From positions 248,289 through 312,288 of the forward strand of contig NZ_LMRZ01000001.1 of NCBI RefSeq assembly GCF_001428305.1: a stretch of 64,000 nucleotides of DNA, in the 5' to 3' direction. The stretch is from Janibacter sp. Soil728 (lineage in GTDB: Bacteria > Actinomycetota > Actinomycetes > Actinomycetales > Dermatophilaceae). The translations under genes and the position numbers were made by a program. Of the stretch, positions 53,462 through 61,803 are shown piece after piece (position 1 is the stretch's first letter; each line of letters begins with the position of its first letter). The notes under the pieces are model-generated. The model saw only the letters and a list, made by a program, of their open reading frames with translations. It made no database searches and was not told the DNA's origin.

Positions 53462-54265
53462 TCACCAGGCGGACCAGCCGCCGTCGACGTAGAGCACCTG
53501 CCCGGTGACATAGCTGCTGGCCGGTGAGGCCAGGAGCAGGAGAGGGCCGGCGAAGTCGGTGTCGACGTCACCGAGGCGACCGAGCATCGTCCGCCGGGCG
53601 AACCAGTCGAGCTGCTCCGGGTCGTCGGCCAGCGGCATCGTCATCGCCGTGGGGTAGAAGACCGCGGGGGCGAGCGCATTGACGGTGACCTTCTGCGGCC
53701 CGAGCTCGCTGGCGAGGGACCGGGTCACGTTGACCACGCCCGCCTTGGAGGCGTAGTAGGCACTCTCCGGGATCGGTCCGACCCGCTCGGCGTAGACGGT
53801 CGTGAGGTTGACGATCTGGCCTCCTCCAGCCGCTGCCAGTCGGGAGCCGAACTCACGCCCCACGATCCAGCAGCCGACGAGGTTGACCTTGATGATCCGC
53901 TCGAACTCCTCGACCGAGGTCTCGTCGTAGGCCTTGCGCAGCATGATCCCGGCAGCGTTGACGAGTGTGTCGACCCGTCCGTGACGCTCGACCACGTCCT
54001 GCGCGAGTGTGCGCACGGACAGCTCGTCGGTGACGTCGACGGTGTGCGCCGAGTGGCCGCTCCCGGGCAGGCCTGCCCGGACGCGCTCCACTTGGTCGAC
54101 GAGGCCGGGCAGGTTGGCCAGGGCGACCGTGGCGCCCGCGGCCGCGAGCGCGCGGGCGGCCTCCTGGCCGAGCCCGCCGGCCGAGGCGCCCACGACGACG
54201 GCCACTCGTCCGCTCATGTCGAAGGGGGAGCGGGTCCCCCCTTCGTGCTGGTCCGTCGTGGTCAC
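53462..54265 (-). CDS. Short-chain dehydrogenase/reductase (SDR)
   Basis: A 267-residue classical SDR. Cofactor motif VVGASAGGLGQEAARAL (a variant of TGxxxGxG), NAAG in LVNAAGIML, and active-site Tyr and Lys in SAYYASKAG. Serine of the tetrad is probably replaced, since NLTTVYAER stands where Ser is usual. It would oxidise or reduce a hydroxyl/keto group with NAD(P). The GTG at 54265 overlaps the upstream stop by four bases. Confidence 0.88.
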   Translation of the reverse strand: MTTTDQHEGGTRSPFDMSGRVAVVVGASAGGLGQEAARALAAAGATVALANLPGLVDQVERVRAGLPGSGHSAHTVDVTDELSVRTLAQDVVERHGRVDTLVNAAGIMLRKAYDETSVEEFERIIKVNLVGCWIVGREFGSRLAAAGGGQIVNLTTVYAERVGPIPESAYYASKAGVVNVTRSLASELGPQKVTVNALAPAVFYPTAMTMPLADDPEQLDWFARRTMLGRLGDVDTDFAGPLLLLASPASSYVTGQVLYVDGGWSAW

Positions 54266-55707
54266 CACTGCAGATCACTCTCCTCCCGGGCAGCGTGGCG
54301 GCCGGCGAGCCGACCGAAGATCGCCGACTTCCCGATGCTGGTCCCCGTCATGTAGCCGGCGCCGTGGAGCCCACCGACGACCTCGCCCGCGGCGTAGAGC
54401 CGCTCGATCGGAGAGCCGAAGACGTCGAGTACCCGCATCCGCGGGTCCACGGTCAGCCCGCAGTAGGTCGCGAGGACCACGGTGCCGGACCGCTGGGCGT
54501 AGAAGGGGGGTTCGTCGATCGGTGTGGGACGGCCGACGGCACCGACGAGGTGCTCGCGGCCGAAGGCATCACGCTCACCGGCGGTGATGCGCGCGTTGTA
54601 GTCGCGCACCGACTCCTCGAGCGCGCCCGGGTCGGTCCCCAGGTGAGTCGCCAGGTCGGCGATCGAGTCGGCGACCTCGAGCATCCCCGCGGACAGGCGG
54701 TTGGCGAAGTCGTAGATCGGGACCTCGTCCGAGCTGCTGGCCATCACCTGCGCGTCGAAGACCTGCCAGGTCTGGCCGCCCTCCTGCGCGAGGCTCTCGT
54801 CGCCCAGCTCCTTGTAGGGCCGGGACTCGTCGACGAACCGGTGGCCGTGGACGTCGACCATGATCGCGCCCTTGTAGACGGCGAGGATGCCGGTGCCGTC
54901 CTCGTCGGGGTGCGGCTCGAAGTAGATGCCGTAGGTCCCCTTGATCCAAGGCAGGTCCCGCACGCCCGCACCGAGGGCCTGGGCCATGACCATGCCGTCA
55001 CCGCTGTTGCCCGGCCCCCCGGCGAGGAGGGCGTGCCTCATCTGCGGGGCGACCCGGTCGAGCAGCTCACGATCACGGGCGAAGCCTCCCGTCGCGATGA
55101 CGACGGCGTCGCAGCGGATGGTGTGCCGCTGACCGTCACGCTCGACGACGACGCCGCGGACCCGGCCGTCCTCGCAGACCAGCCGCTCGACCGGGGCGTC
55201 GGTGATGATGCGTGCGCCCAGTCGACCGGCAGCATCGAAGAGATGGCGCAGCATCGCGGTCGTGTCGCTGGGGTGCGAGCGGGGGACGGACTGCCCCGAG
55301 GCCGCGTGGATGTGGCCGTACTCGACGCCGTGCGCCTTGAGCCAGCGATAGGTCCCGGCCTGGTGGCTCACATAGGTGTCGACGAGCTCGGGGTCGTTGT
55401 GGTGCAGACCCACCGTCAGGAGGTCCTGGCGCAGCAGCTCCTCGGAGTCCTCGATGCCCTGCTCACGCTGCTCGTCGGTGTCGACGAAGGCGCTGAGCCC
55501 GGCAGAGCGGATCGTCGAGCCGCCGAGGACCGGCAGCTTTTCGAGGAGGACGACGTATTGGCCCTCCTCGGCCGCGGCGAGCATCGCGGCCGCCCCGGCA
55601 AGGCCGCCCCCGAGGACGACCACACCGACCTGCTCCGGCAGCTCACGCTCGACGGGCAGACCATCGGTCGTGATGCCGGGCTCGTCGGCGAAGACCTTGG
55701 TGCTCAT
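54262..55707 (-). CDS. FAD-dependent dehydrogenase, fumarate reductase/KstD type (C)
   Basis: A 481-residue flavoprotein, third of its kind here. FAD motif VVVLGGGLAGAAAMLAAAEEG, then GGSTIRSAGLSAFVDT, ATGGFARDRELLD, VDVHGHRFVDESRPY and GEVVGGLHGAGYMTGTSIG. It may carry out a dehydrogenation different from the TcuA-like enzyme. The ATG overlaps the lyase gene stop by four bases. Confidence 0.83.
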   Translation of the reverse strand: MSTKVFADEPGITTDGLPVERELPEQVGVVVLGGGLAGAAAMLAAAEEGQYVVLLEKLPVLGGSTIRSAGLSAFVDTDEQREQGIEDSEELLRQDLLTVGLHHNDPELVDTYVSHQAGTYRWLKAHGVEYGHIHAASGQSVPRSHPSDTTAMLRHLFDAAGRLGARIITDAPVERLVCEDGRVRGVVVERDGQRHTIRCDAVVIATGGFARDRELLDRVAPQMRHALLAGGPGNSGDGMVMAQALGAGVRDLPWIKGTYGIYFEPHPDEDGTGILAVYKGAIMVDVHGHRFVDESRPYKELGDESLAQEGGQTWQVFDAQVMASSSDEVPIYDFANRLSAGMLEVADSIADLATHLGTDPGALEESVRDYNARITAGERDAFGREHLVGAVGRPTPIDEPPFYAQRSGTVVLATYCGLTVDPRMRVLDVFGSPIERLYAAGEVVGGLHGAGYMTGTSIGKSAIFGRLAGRHAAREESDLQW

Positions 55708-56663
55708 TGCCCGATCGCCTCCACACCGGTGGTCGGCTCCCAGGGGAGGTCGAAGGCCGCCTCCGCCGTGCGGAAGGCGTCGAGGTTCACGATGGCCTGC
55801 CGCTCCTGCCACGACACCATCCGGTCGGCGTAGGACCCCGATTCGCCGTGGGTGGCCAAGTGCTCGAGGGCCAGTTGGCCGGCATGCATGAGGGTGCGCA
55901 TGAGGAAGTTGGCGAAGAGCACCACTTTGAACCCGAGGGCGTCGTACTCCGGCAGGGACAGCTCGGGCGTCTTGCCTCCTTCGACGACGTTGACGACCAG
56001 GGGCAGGCCCGCGAGCTCGCGGCCTACTCGCTCCATCTCCTCGACGGTCCGAGGGGCTTCGAGGAAGAGAACGTCCGCGCCGGCCTCGGCGTACAGGTGG
56101 GCGCGACGAATTGCCTCGTCGATGTCGTGCACGCTGCGCGCGTCGGTCCTGGCGATGACCACGGTGGCCGCGTCGTCCAGCCCTTGGCGGACGGCCGCGA
56201 TCTTGCTGGCCATGTGCTCGGCCGGGATGAGGGTGTGGGAATCGAAGTGCCCGCACCGCTTGGGCATCTCCTGGTCCTCGATCTGGAGGGCAGAGGCGCC
56301 CGATCGCTCCAGCATCCTGGCTGCGCGAACGGCCATGAGAGGCCCCCCGAACCCGGTGTCGGCGTCGACGATGACGGGTGCGTCGACGGCTGAGGCGATT
56401 CGGCTGGTGTGCTCAGCGAACTCGGGCAAAGTCACCAGACCCAGGTCTGGCAGCCCGTACTGGGCATTGGCCAGCCCTGCACCCGTTGCGTAGACCGCAC
56501 CGAAGCCGGCCCGCTCCGCGAGCTTGGCGCCCATCGCGTCGGTGACTCCCGGAAGGATGAATGCCTCGCCAGCGAGCCTTTCCCGAAGGCGGAGGCGTCG
56601 CTCGTGGGCGCTCCAACTCGTGGTGAGCCCCGGCAGGTCGCGAACGTTGGGTGCTGCGGTCAT
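55704..56663 (-). CDS. PEP mutase/isocitrate lyase family lyase
   Basis: A 319-residue TIM-barrel enzyme. The active-site loop QEMPKRCGHF contains Cys137, as in isocitrate, methylisocitrate and 2,3-dimethylmalate lyases. Metal-binding DADTGFGG (100-107), IEDQ and VIARTDAR are present. It should cleave a 2-hydroxy di- or tricarboxylate to pyruvate or glyoxylate plus a dicarboxylate. The neighbour MmgE/PrpD gene supports a methylcitrate-like or dimethylmalate-like sequence. An AACTGTCAA dyad lies 71-91 bases upstream. Confidence 0.86.
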   Translation of the reverse strand: MTAAPNVRDLPGLTTSWSAHERRLRLRERLAGEAFILPGVTDAMGAKLAERAGFGAVYATGAGLANAQYGLPDLGLVTLPEFAEHTSRIASAVDAPVIVDADTGFGGPLMAVRAARMLERSGASALQIEDQEMPKRCGHFDSHTLIPAEHMASKIAAVRQGLDDAATVVIARTDARSVHDIDEAIRRAHLYAEAGADVLFLEAPRTVEEMERVGRELAGLPLVVNVVEGGKTPELSLPEYDALGFKVVLFANFLMRTLMHAGQLALEHLATHGESGSYADRMVSWQERQAIVNLDAFRTAEAAFDLPWEPTTGVEAIGQ

Positions 56664-58165
56664 GACGCCCTCTCATCGACGGTCTGCGACGCCCTGATAG
56701 CGCCGCCCACCTCGTGAGCACGATCGTACTGCAAACTGTCAACACTTGACAGTTGCCGACGAATGCCATTTCTGATGGCGGCCGTCGTCCGGCGCACCGG
56801 CTGCAACGCGACCGTTCGGACGGCGTCGACGACGGGCTCGGCGAGCTCGGCGTCGAGGACCGTGGCGACGCCGGAGCGGAGCTTGGCCTCCTGCTCCCGG
56901 GCGGATAGCGGCCGGCGTGGGTGACCACGTGATTCGCTGACCTCGTGGACGAGCGAGTTCCCGTCGTGCAGCTCCACGACGACCCTGCCGCCGAAGCGCG
57001 CGTCGTCGTCGGTCGACCAGTCGCCAACAACGGCGACCTGATCGCGCGCCGCCCAGATGTCCGGCCGAGCGAGGGCCGCCAACCCGAACTGCGCCGCGCC
57101 GGCCGCACCGTCGACAAGCGTCGCCGCCATGACCCAGGTGGGCGAGTATCGCGCCTGGTTCTCGTCAGAAGGACTCGCGTACCGCATGATGTCGAGGACG
57201 ATCGGGTCGACGTGGGCCACCACGCTCGCGACGTCTGTTGCCTCGAACCCGTGCTCCTCGCGAAGGGTCAGGAGCGCGTCGATGGCACCGTGGATCGAGC
57301 CGCAGCATGCGAAAGGCTTCTGCACCCGGCCCCACGGGCTTTCCAGCGCGTGGACCGGTCGCCCCTCAGCAGTGCGTGCAGCCCCCTCGGCGACCTCGAC
57401 GATCGCTTGATGCACCGTGTGCTGCCCCCCGAAGGTCGCGATCATTCCCGAAGGGCCGACGAGCCAGTCCCCTGAGCTCGTGGCGCCCGCTCTCGCGAGC
57501 AGAGCAGCCTCGACCCCGGCCCGGGCAGCGAAGCCGGCGTGCAAGGCCTTGGTCGTCGTACCGAAGTTGGCCCTGATGCCACCCGCCCGGGAAGCCGCGA
57601 TCCCCAAGGCGTGGCGCGTCTTTGTCGCGTCGAGGCCGAGCATGTGACAGCACGCCGCGGCCGCGCCGAGCACTCCGATGGTGCTCGTGGCATGCCAGCC
57701 CCGGTGGTAGTGGGCGTGCGACAGCGCCAGGCTGACGAGCCAATCCACTTGGTAGCCGACCATGAAGGCGTCGACGAGGTCCTTGCCCGACCGGTCGATC
57801 GCCTCACCCAGAGGCAAGAGGGCGCCGAGGAGCACGACGCTGCAGTGGCCGTGCATCGGGTGCATGAAGTCGTCCCAGTCCATGCTGTGGATGGCCGTTC
57901 CGAGGACGAAGGCTGAGTCGGCCACGGCGAAGGACCGCGTGTCGGTCAGCAGCGGAACAACCGGAACGCGGCTGTCATCGTCGTCCGCACCCACCCTTGT
58001 CGGCAGGATCGTAGCCGCGGCGATGCGCGCCTGCGGCGCGAAGACACCTGCAACTCCGACTCCGAGGGTGTCGACAATCGCCGACACCGCCGTCTCCACG
58101 GCCTTCTCGGACCAAACGGCCCGACGAGTGACAACCGCCTCGATGAGGACCTCTGTCTCACTCAT
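56660..58165 (-). CDS. MmgE/PrpD family dehydratase/hydratase
   Basis: A 501-residue MmgE/PrpD protein. The family includes 2-methylcitrate dehydratase, cis-aconitate decarboxylase and iminodisuccinate epimerase. MDWDDFMHPMHGHCSVV with the conserved Asp and His, and YHRGWHATSTIGVLGAA are typical. The C-terminal domain is complete. Beside the ICL-type lyase and TcuA-like enzyme it suggests a hydration of an unsaturated polycarboxylate. It overlaps both neighbours by one to four bases. Confidence 0.86.
   Translation of the reverse strand: MSETEVLIEAVVTRRAVWSEKAVETAVSAIVDTLGVGVAGVFAPQARIAAATILPTRVGADDDDSRVPVVPLLTDTRSFAVADSAFVLGTAIHSMDWDDFMHPMHGHCSVVLLGALLPLGEAIDRSGKDLVDAFMVGYQVDWLVSLALSHAHYHRGWHATSTIGVLGAAAACCHMLGLDATKTRHALGIAASRAGGIRANFGTTTKALHAGFAARAGVEAALLARAGATSSGDWLVGPSGMIATFGGQHTVHQAIVEVAEGAARTAEGRPVHALESPWGRVQKPFACCGSIHGAIDALLTLREEHGFEATDVASVVAHVDPIVLDIMRYASPSDENQARYSPTWVMAATLVDGAAGAAQFGLAALARPDIWAARDQVAVVGDWSTDDDARFGGRVVVELHDGNSLVHEVSESRGHPRRPLSAREQEAKLRSGVATVLDAELAEPVVDAVRTVALQPVRRTTAAIRNGIRRQLSSVDSLQYDRAHEVGGAIRASQTVDERAS
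56734..56754. promoter_or_regulatory. AACTGTCAA-CAC-TTGACAGTT dyad
   Basis: Perfect 9-base arms around CAC, located inside the 3' end of the mmgE gene and upstream of the lyase gene. Its left part, AACTGTCAACA, recurs exactly at 61001-61011 in the GntR promoter. It may be an internal operator or promoter for the lyase and following genes. Confidence 0.6.
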
Positions 58166-59286
58166 CAGTCGGCGAACTCCGAGGCGGACTTCCTGACAGC
58201 CTCGGGATCGAAGTCGTTGTACGCGTCAACGAAGTCGTTGGTGTACAACCCATCCGCCTTGAGCGGCGTCGTGGTGATCTTGGAGTCCCGTGCAAATTCC
58301 AGCCAAGTGTCGATGCTGTCGGTCGGGTACTTACCAAGCGTCTGGCTCTTGACTGGGTCACCCGTCATGGCCGAGACATTGCGCCCTTCGAAGATCTCGA
58401 CGTGCTTCTCGAGAAGCTTGGGGTCGTCCGAGATCTTCGTCTGCGGGTAGCGCTTCCACATCAGCTTCACGGCTGCTTCGGGGTTCTCCGTGGCCCAGAC
58501 CGTCGCTTCTGCCCATGCCTTGCCGAAGCCTTTGACGAGTTCAGGGTTGGTTTTCACCCATTCGGCTTGGGCTGTGAAGGTGGTGGAGAAGAGGTCTTCG
58601 TACGCCTCGGACTTGATGTACCGCAGATGCGAACCAGCCTGCTCCATCTTCGTGTACTCGGTGTCCCACAGCATGAGTGCGTCGACCCGCTTCTGCTTCA
58701 GGGCATCGTTGGCCGCGATGCCCGTACCCGTGGCCACGAAGTCGATCTTGCTCGGATCGCCGCCAGCTTCGCTGACTGCCGCCTCGCAAAGCAGCTTCGC
58801 CCCCGAAGCCAAGTTCGCGACGCCCACCTTCTTGCCCTCCAAGTCCTTGAATGACTTGATGGAGCCGCTCTTGTTCACTGCCAACCACTGAACCGGTGCC
58901 CGCGTCCAGTTGTAGACCATCTCGACGTCCTGGCCTTTCGCCTCAGCGGCAAGGACCGCTTCAGGCGTCGGTGCACCGATCTGGACTCGGCCAGTCGCCA
59001 TCTGCTGCAGAACGTCTGAGGAGCCTCCCGGCCATTGGAGTTCCACGCTGATGCCGTTGTCGGCAAAGAAGCCTTGCTCCTGGGCAACCGCGAACTGGGC
59101 CCAAGCGGCCGACATCTCGGAGGAGGGGGCAACGACCAGCTTGGTTGTCCCCTCCTTGCCCTCCTGGGCTCCGGGAGTGGACGGCGCGCAACCCGTTAGG
59201 GCCAGAACAGCGGTGGACATCAGCCCGGCAGAGCAGGCGAGAGAGTGGCGCAGTGTCATGAGTGTGAACTTTCTCTGGACTGTCAC
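58165..59286 (-). CDS. ABC transporter substrate-binding lipoprotein (NMT1/SsuA type)
   Basis: A 373-residue solute-binding protein. Signal peptide with lipobox LTGC; the mature part shows NMT1/SsuA-like features such as QGFFADNGISVELQWPGGSSD and ATGRVQIGAPTPEA. It delivers its ligand to the permease and ATPase encoded upstream. GTG 59286 overlaps the permease stop; an ATG 27 bases later is an alternative. Family ligands include alkanesulfonates, pyrimidines, aromatic acids and phthalate. Confidence 0.86.
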   Translation of the reverse strand: MTVQRKFTLMTLRHSLACSAGLMSTAVLALTGCAPSTPGAQEGKEGTTKLVVAPSSEMSAAWAQFAVAQEQGFFADNGISVELQWPGGSSDVLQQMATGRVQIGAPTPEAVLAAEAKGQDVEMVYNWTRAPVQWLAVNKSGSIKSFKDLEGKKVGVANLASGAKLLCEAAVSEAGGDPSKIDFVATGTGIAANDALKQKRVDALMLWDTEYTKMEQAGSHLRYIKSEAYEDLFSTTFTAQAEWVKTNPELVKGFGKAWAEATVWATENPEAAVKLMWKRYPQTKISDDPKLLEKHVEIFEGRNVSAMTGDPVKSQTLGKYPTDSIDTWLEFARDSKITTTPLKADGLYTNDFVDAYNDFDPEAVRKSASEFAD

Positions 59287-60128
59287 TGCCAGAAGACGAA
59301 GCGTCGTCGGCAGAGTCGAACGGACTGGTTTAGGAGCACCCCGACAAGCGCGAGGATGACGAGGATCGCGAAGACGGCCGGAGTGTCATAGGCGTTCTTG
59401 AACTGTTGGAGGAGGACACCAAGGCCCGCATCAGCACCGACGAACTCACCGGTGATGGCTCCGATGAAGGAGTTCACGACCGCCACCTCCAGGCCGGCGA
59501 ACATGCTGGGGAGAGCACTTGGGAGAAGCAGCCGGCGCCAGACCTGCCACCGCGAGGCGCAGAGCGACTTGAACAGGTCCAGCCGCGCCGGATCGGTGGA
59601 GAGGATGCCATTCATCGTGTTGACGAGCATCGGGAAGAACACCAGCATCACGACGACCAAGATCTTGGGCGTGTACCCGAAGCCGAACCAGATGATGAAG
59701 AGCGGGGCAAGAGCCACCTTGGGCATCGACTGGAACGCCACGATGAAGGGGTAAACAGCCTTTCGCGTAACCGACCACTCGGCCAACACGAAGCCGACGG
59801 ATACACCCAGGAATATGCCGATGGCGAGCCCGACGAGCGCCTCGTAGATCGTCACTTGCGCGTGCTGGTAAAGCAGCGTCAGCGTCGCGCCGTCGGTGAA
59901 CTTGTTGAGCACCGCCGACAAAGGCGGAAAGATGAACGTGTCGATCTTGAGCAGGCGGGGAACGAACTCCCAGGCGACCAAGACCGTGATCACGGAGAGG
60001 GTCGCGATGGCGTTGCCGTTGGCACGCCCAGCGGTGCCCTTGCGTCGTGCAGGACCTCGGGGCTTGGTTGGGCTAGATGTGGTTCGCTTGTTGACGGTGC
60101 TCGCCTCAGTCACGGACAAGTTGTCCAC
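59283..60128 (-). CDS. ABC transporter permease (SsuC/TauC type)
   Basis: A 281-residue BPD-transport permease with about six membrane helices after a 40-residue basic N-terminus. The coupling helix region CASRWQVWRRLLLPSALPSMFAG is the EAA motif. The start is uncertain (GTG 60128 or 60113); the first overlaps the ATPase gene by 23 bases. It forms the importer with the lipoprotein and ATPase. Confidence 0.88.
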   Translation of the reverse strand: MDNLSVTEASTVNKRTTSSPTKPRGPARRKGTAGRANGNAIATLSVITVLVAWEFVPRLLKIDTFIFPPLSAVLNKFTDGATLTLLYQHAQVTIYEALVGLAIGIFLGVSVGFVLAEWSVTRKAVYPFIVAFQSMPKVALAPLFIIWFGFGYTPKILVVVMLVFFPMLVNTMNGILSTDPARLDLFKSLCASRWQVWRRLLLPSALPSMFAGLEVAVVNSFIGAITGEFVGADAGLGVLLQQFKNAYDTPAVFAILVILALVGVLLNQSVRLCRRRFVFWQ

Positions 60129-60912
60129 GCTCCTTCACACGGGCCGTCTCGTCGTCCTTGGCGAAGTGAGAGCGAACGTGGGCCGTCAGTCGGCTGAACT
60201 CGGGGTCATTCATCACATCGGCTGAGCGTTCCCGCCCGAAGGGAATCTCGATGTCGTCGATGATGCGTCCAGGCCTGCTGGACATGACGATCACTCGCTC
60301 GCCCAGAAGGACGGCCTCTGGGATCGAATGCGTGATGAGCAAGGTGGTCACCCCGGCACGGGCCCACATCTGGTGGAGATCGAAGTTCATCTGCTCGCGC
60401 GTCATCGCATCCAGGGCGCCGAAAGGCTCATCGAGCAGGAGGACCTCAGGGTCCTGACCCAGAGCCCGGACGATGGAGGCGCGCTGCTGCATGCCACCTG
60501 ACAGCTCCTTCGGATACTTCGTGCCGAAGGTCCCCAGTCCCGCGCGCTCGAGAAGGGCTCCCACTCGACGCCGGTACTGCTCGTCGAGGCGGTGGTGCAG
60601 GCGAGCCGGCATCAGGCAGTTCTGCTCGATCGTCATCCACGGGAGCAGCGTGGGCTGCTGAAACATGAAAGAGATCGACCGTTGTGGCCCGATCACCTCT
60701 TGGTCACCGACCGCGATCGACCCGCTGCTTAGATCCTGCAGGCCCCCGATGGCGCGCAGCAAGGTGGTTTTTCCGCACCCTGACGGCCCGACGATCGAGA
60801 CGAAGCCACCAGCCTCGACCTCGAGGTCGACGCCATGGATGGCAGTGACCGGGTCCGCCCCCTTGCGTGTGAACACCACCTCGGCATCACGAACTTCAAT
60901 GCGTTCTGTCAC
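60106..60912 (-). CDS. ABC transporter ATPase (SsuB/TauB type)
   Basis: A 268-residue ATPase. Walker A GPSGCGKTT, Q-loop MFQQPTLLPWMT, signature LSGGMQQRA, Walker B VLLLDEPFGALD and switch LITHSIPEA are complete. It is first in the minus-strand operon and divergent from gntR across 145 bases. Confidence 0.93.
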   Translation of the reverse strand: MTERIEVRDAEVVFTRKGADPVTAIHGVDLEVEAGGFVSIVGPSGCGKTTLLRAIGGLQDLSSGSIAVGDQEVIGPQRSISFMFQQPTLLPWMTIEQNCLMPARLHHRLDEQYRRRVGALLERAGLGTFGTKYPKELSGGMQQRASIVRALGQDPEVLLLDEPFGALDAMTREQMNFDLHQMWARAGVTTLLITHSIPEAVLLGERVIVMSSRPGRIIDDIEIPFGRERSADVMNDPEFSRLTAHVRSHFAKDDETARVKERGQLVRD

Positions 60913-61001
60913 AGAGCCTCCTCACGGCGGCGCCCTTCGACCCCGCGTCGGTGCTGGACCACGTTGTCCAGCAGGACCAGACACTTTCAGCCTTGTTACC
61001 A

Positions 61002-61013
61002 ACTGTCAACAGT
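61002..61013. promoter_or_regulatory. GntR/ABC divergent promoter dyad
   Basis: ACTGT-CA-ACAGT (61002-61013) lies midway between the divergent ATPase and GntR genes. FCD-type GntR regulators bind compact dyads of this kind. The 11 bases AACTGTCAACA equal part of the dyad at 56734. Confidence 0.6.
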
Positions 61014-61057
61014 CTTCATTCAACACTTTTCCGTCTTCTGTGTGCAACGATGCACCC

Positions 61058-61753
61058 GTGTCCGAACCCGTAGTGCCCTCGTCGCCCGCTGCCACACCGG
61101 CCCCTCGCCTTGCCCTTCGCCGCCACACGATGGCGGCGCTCGCCGAGGATGAATTGCGACAGATGGTGCTGGGAGGCGAACTTGAGCCAGGACAGCGACT
61201 CAACGAAGTCGCCTTGGCCGAGAGCCTGGGAATCAGCCGGGGGCCACTGCGGGAGGCCATCCAGCGGCTCGCCGCGGAGGGGCTGCTGCGAGTCGTCACC
61301 CACAAGGGGGCCTACGTCCCCACCTTCGACCGCCAGCAGCTGACTGACCTCTACGAACTGCGCACCACGCTGGAGTCGGCGGCCATTCGGCTCGGGACCG
61401 AGCGTGCCAGCGATCAAGCACTGGCCGACCTCCGGGCGCAGCTTGAGCGCGCCGGCGAGCTGGTCGCCCAAGGCGGCGCCTTCCCGAATGACGTCGACCT
61501 GCACGCACGCTTCGTCAGCCTGGCTGGCAATGAGCACTTCGCCGTCGTCACTCGTGACGTCCACGGCCAGATCACGCTGGCGCGGGCTCGCTCAGGATCT
61601 GACCCCGAACGAGCGCAGCAAGCCCACGCCGAACACTTGGCGATCCTGGATCGCATGGAGGCGCGCCAACCGGCTGAAGCAGCGGCCTTGATGGAGAAGC
61701 ACCTGGATGCCGCCCGGGACTCCGCCCTGGAGCGACTCACGCACAAGACCTGA
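61058..61753 (+). CDS. GntR-family regulator, FadR/FCD type
   Basis: A 231-residue regulator. The winged HTH covers residues 20-90 (LRQMVLGGELEPGQRLNEV, LAESLGISRGPLREAIQRL, LLRVVTHKGAYV). The FCD domain follows from about 100 with metal/ligand residues in FPNDVDLHARFV and HAEHLAILDRM. GTG 61058 is the chosen start; ATG 61130 would cut into the HTH lead. It is divergent from the transporter operon and convergent with the extradiol dioxygenase gene, 50 bases apart. Confidence 0.9.
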   Translation: MSEPVVPSSPAATPAPRLALRRHTMAALAEDELRQMVLGGELEPGQRLNEVALAESLGISRGPLREAIQRLAAEGLLRVVTHKGAYVPTFDRQQLTDLYELRTTLESAAIRLGTERASDQALADLRAQLERAGELVAQGGAFPNDVDLHARFVSLAGNEHFAVVTRDVHGQITLARARSGSDPERAQQAHAEHLAILDRMEARQPAEAAALMEKHLDAARDSALERLTHKT

Positions 61754-61803
61754 TCTCCTCTCCTCGCCCAGAGCACGGGCGAGGAGAGGAGGACCCTTCG
61801 GTC

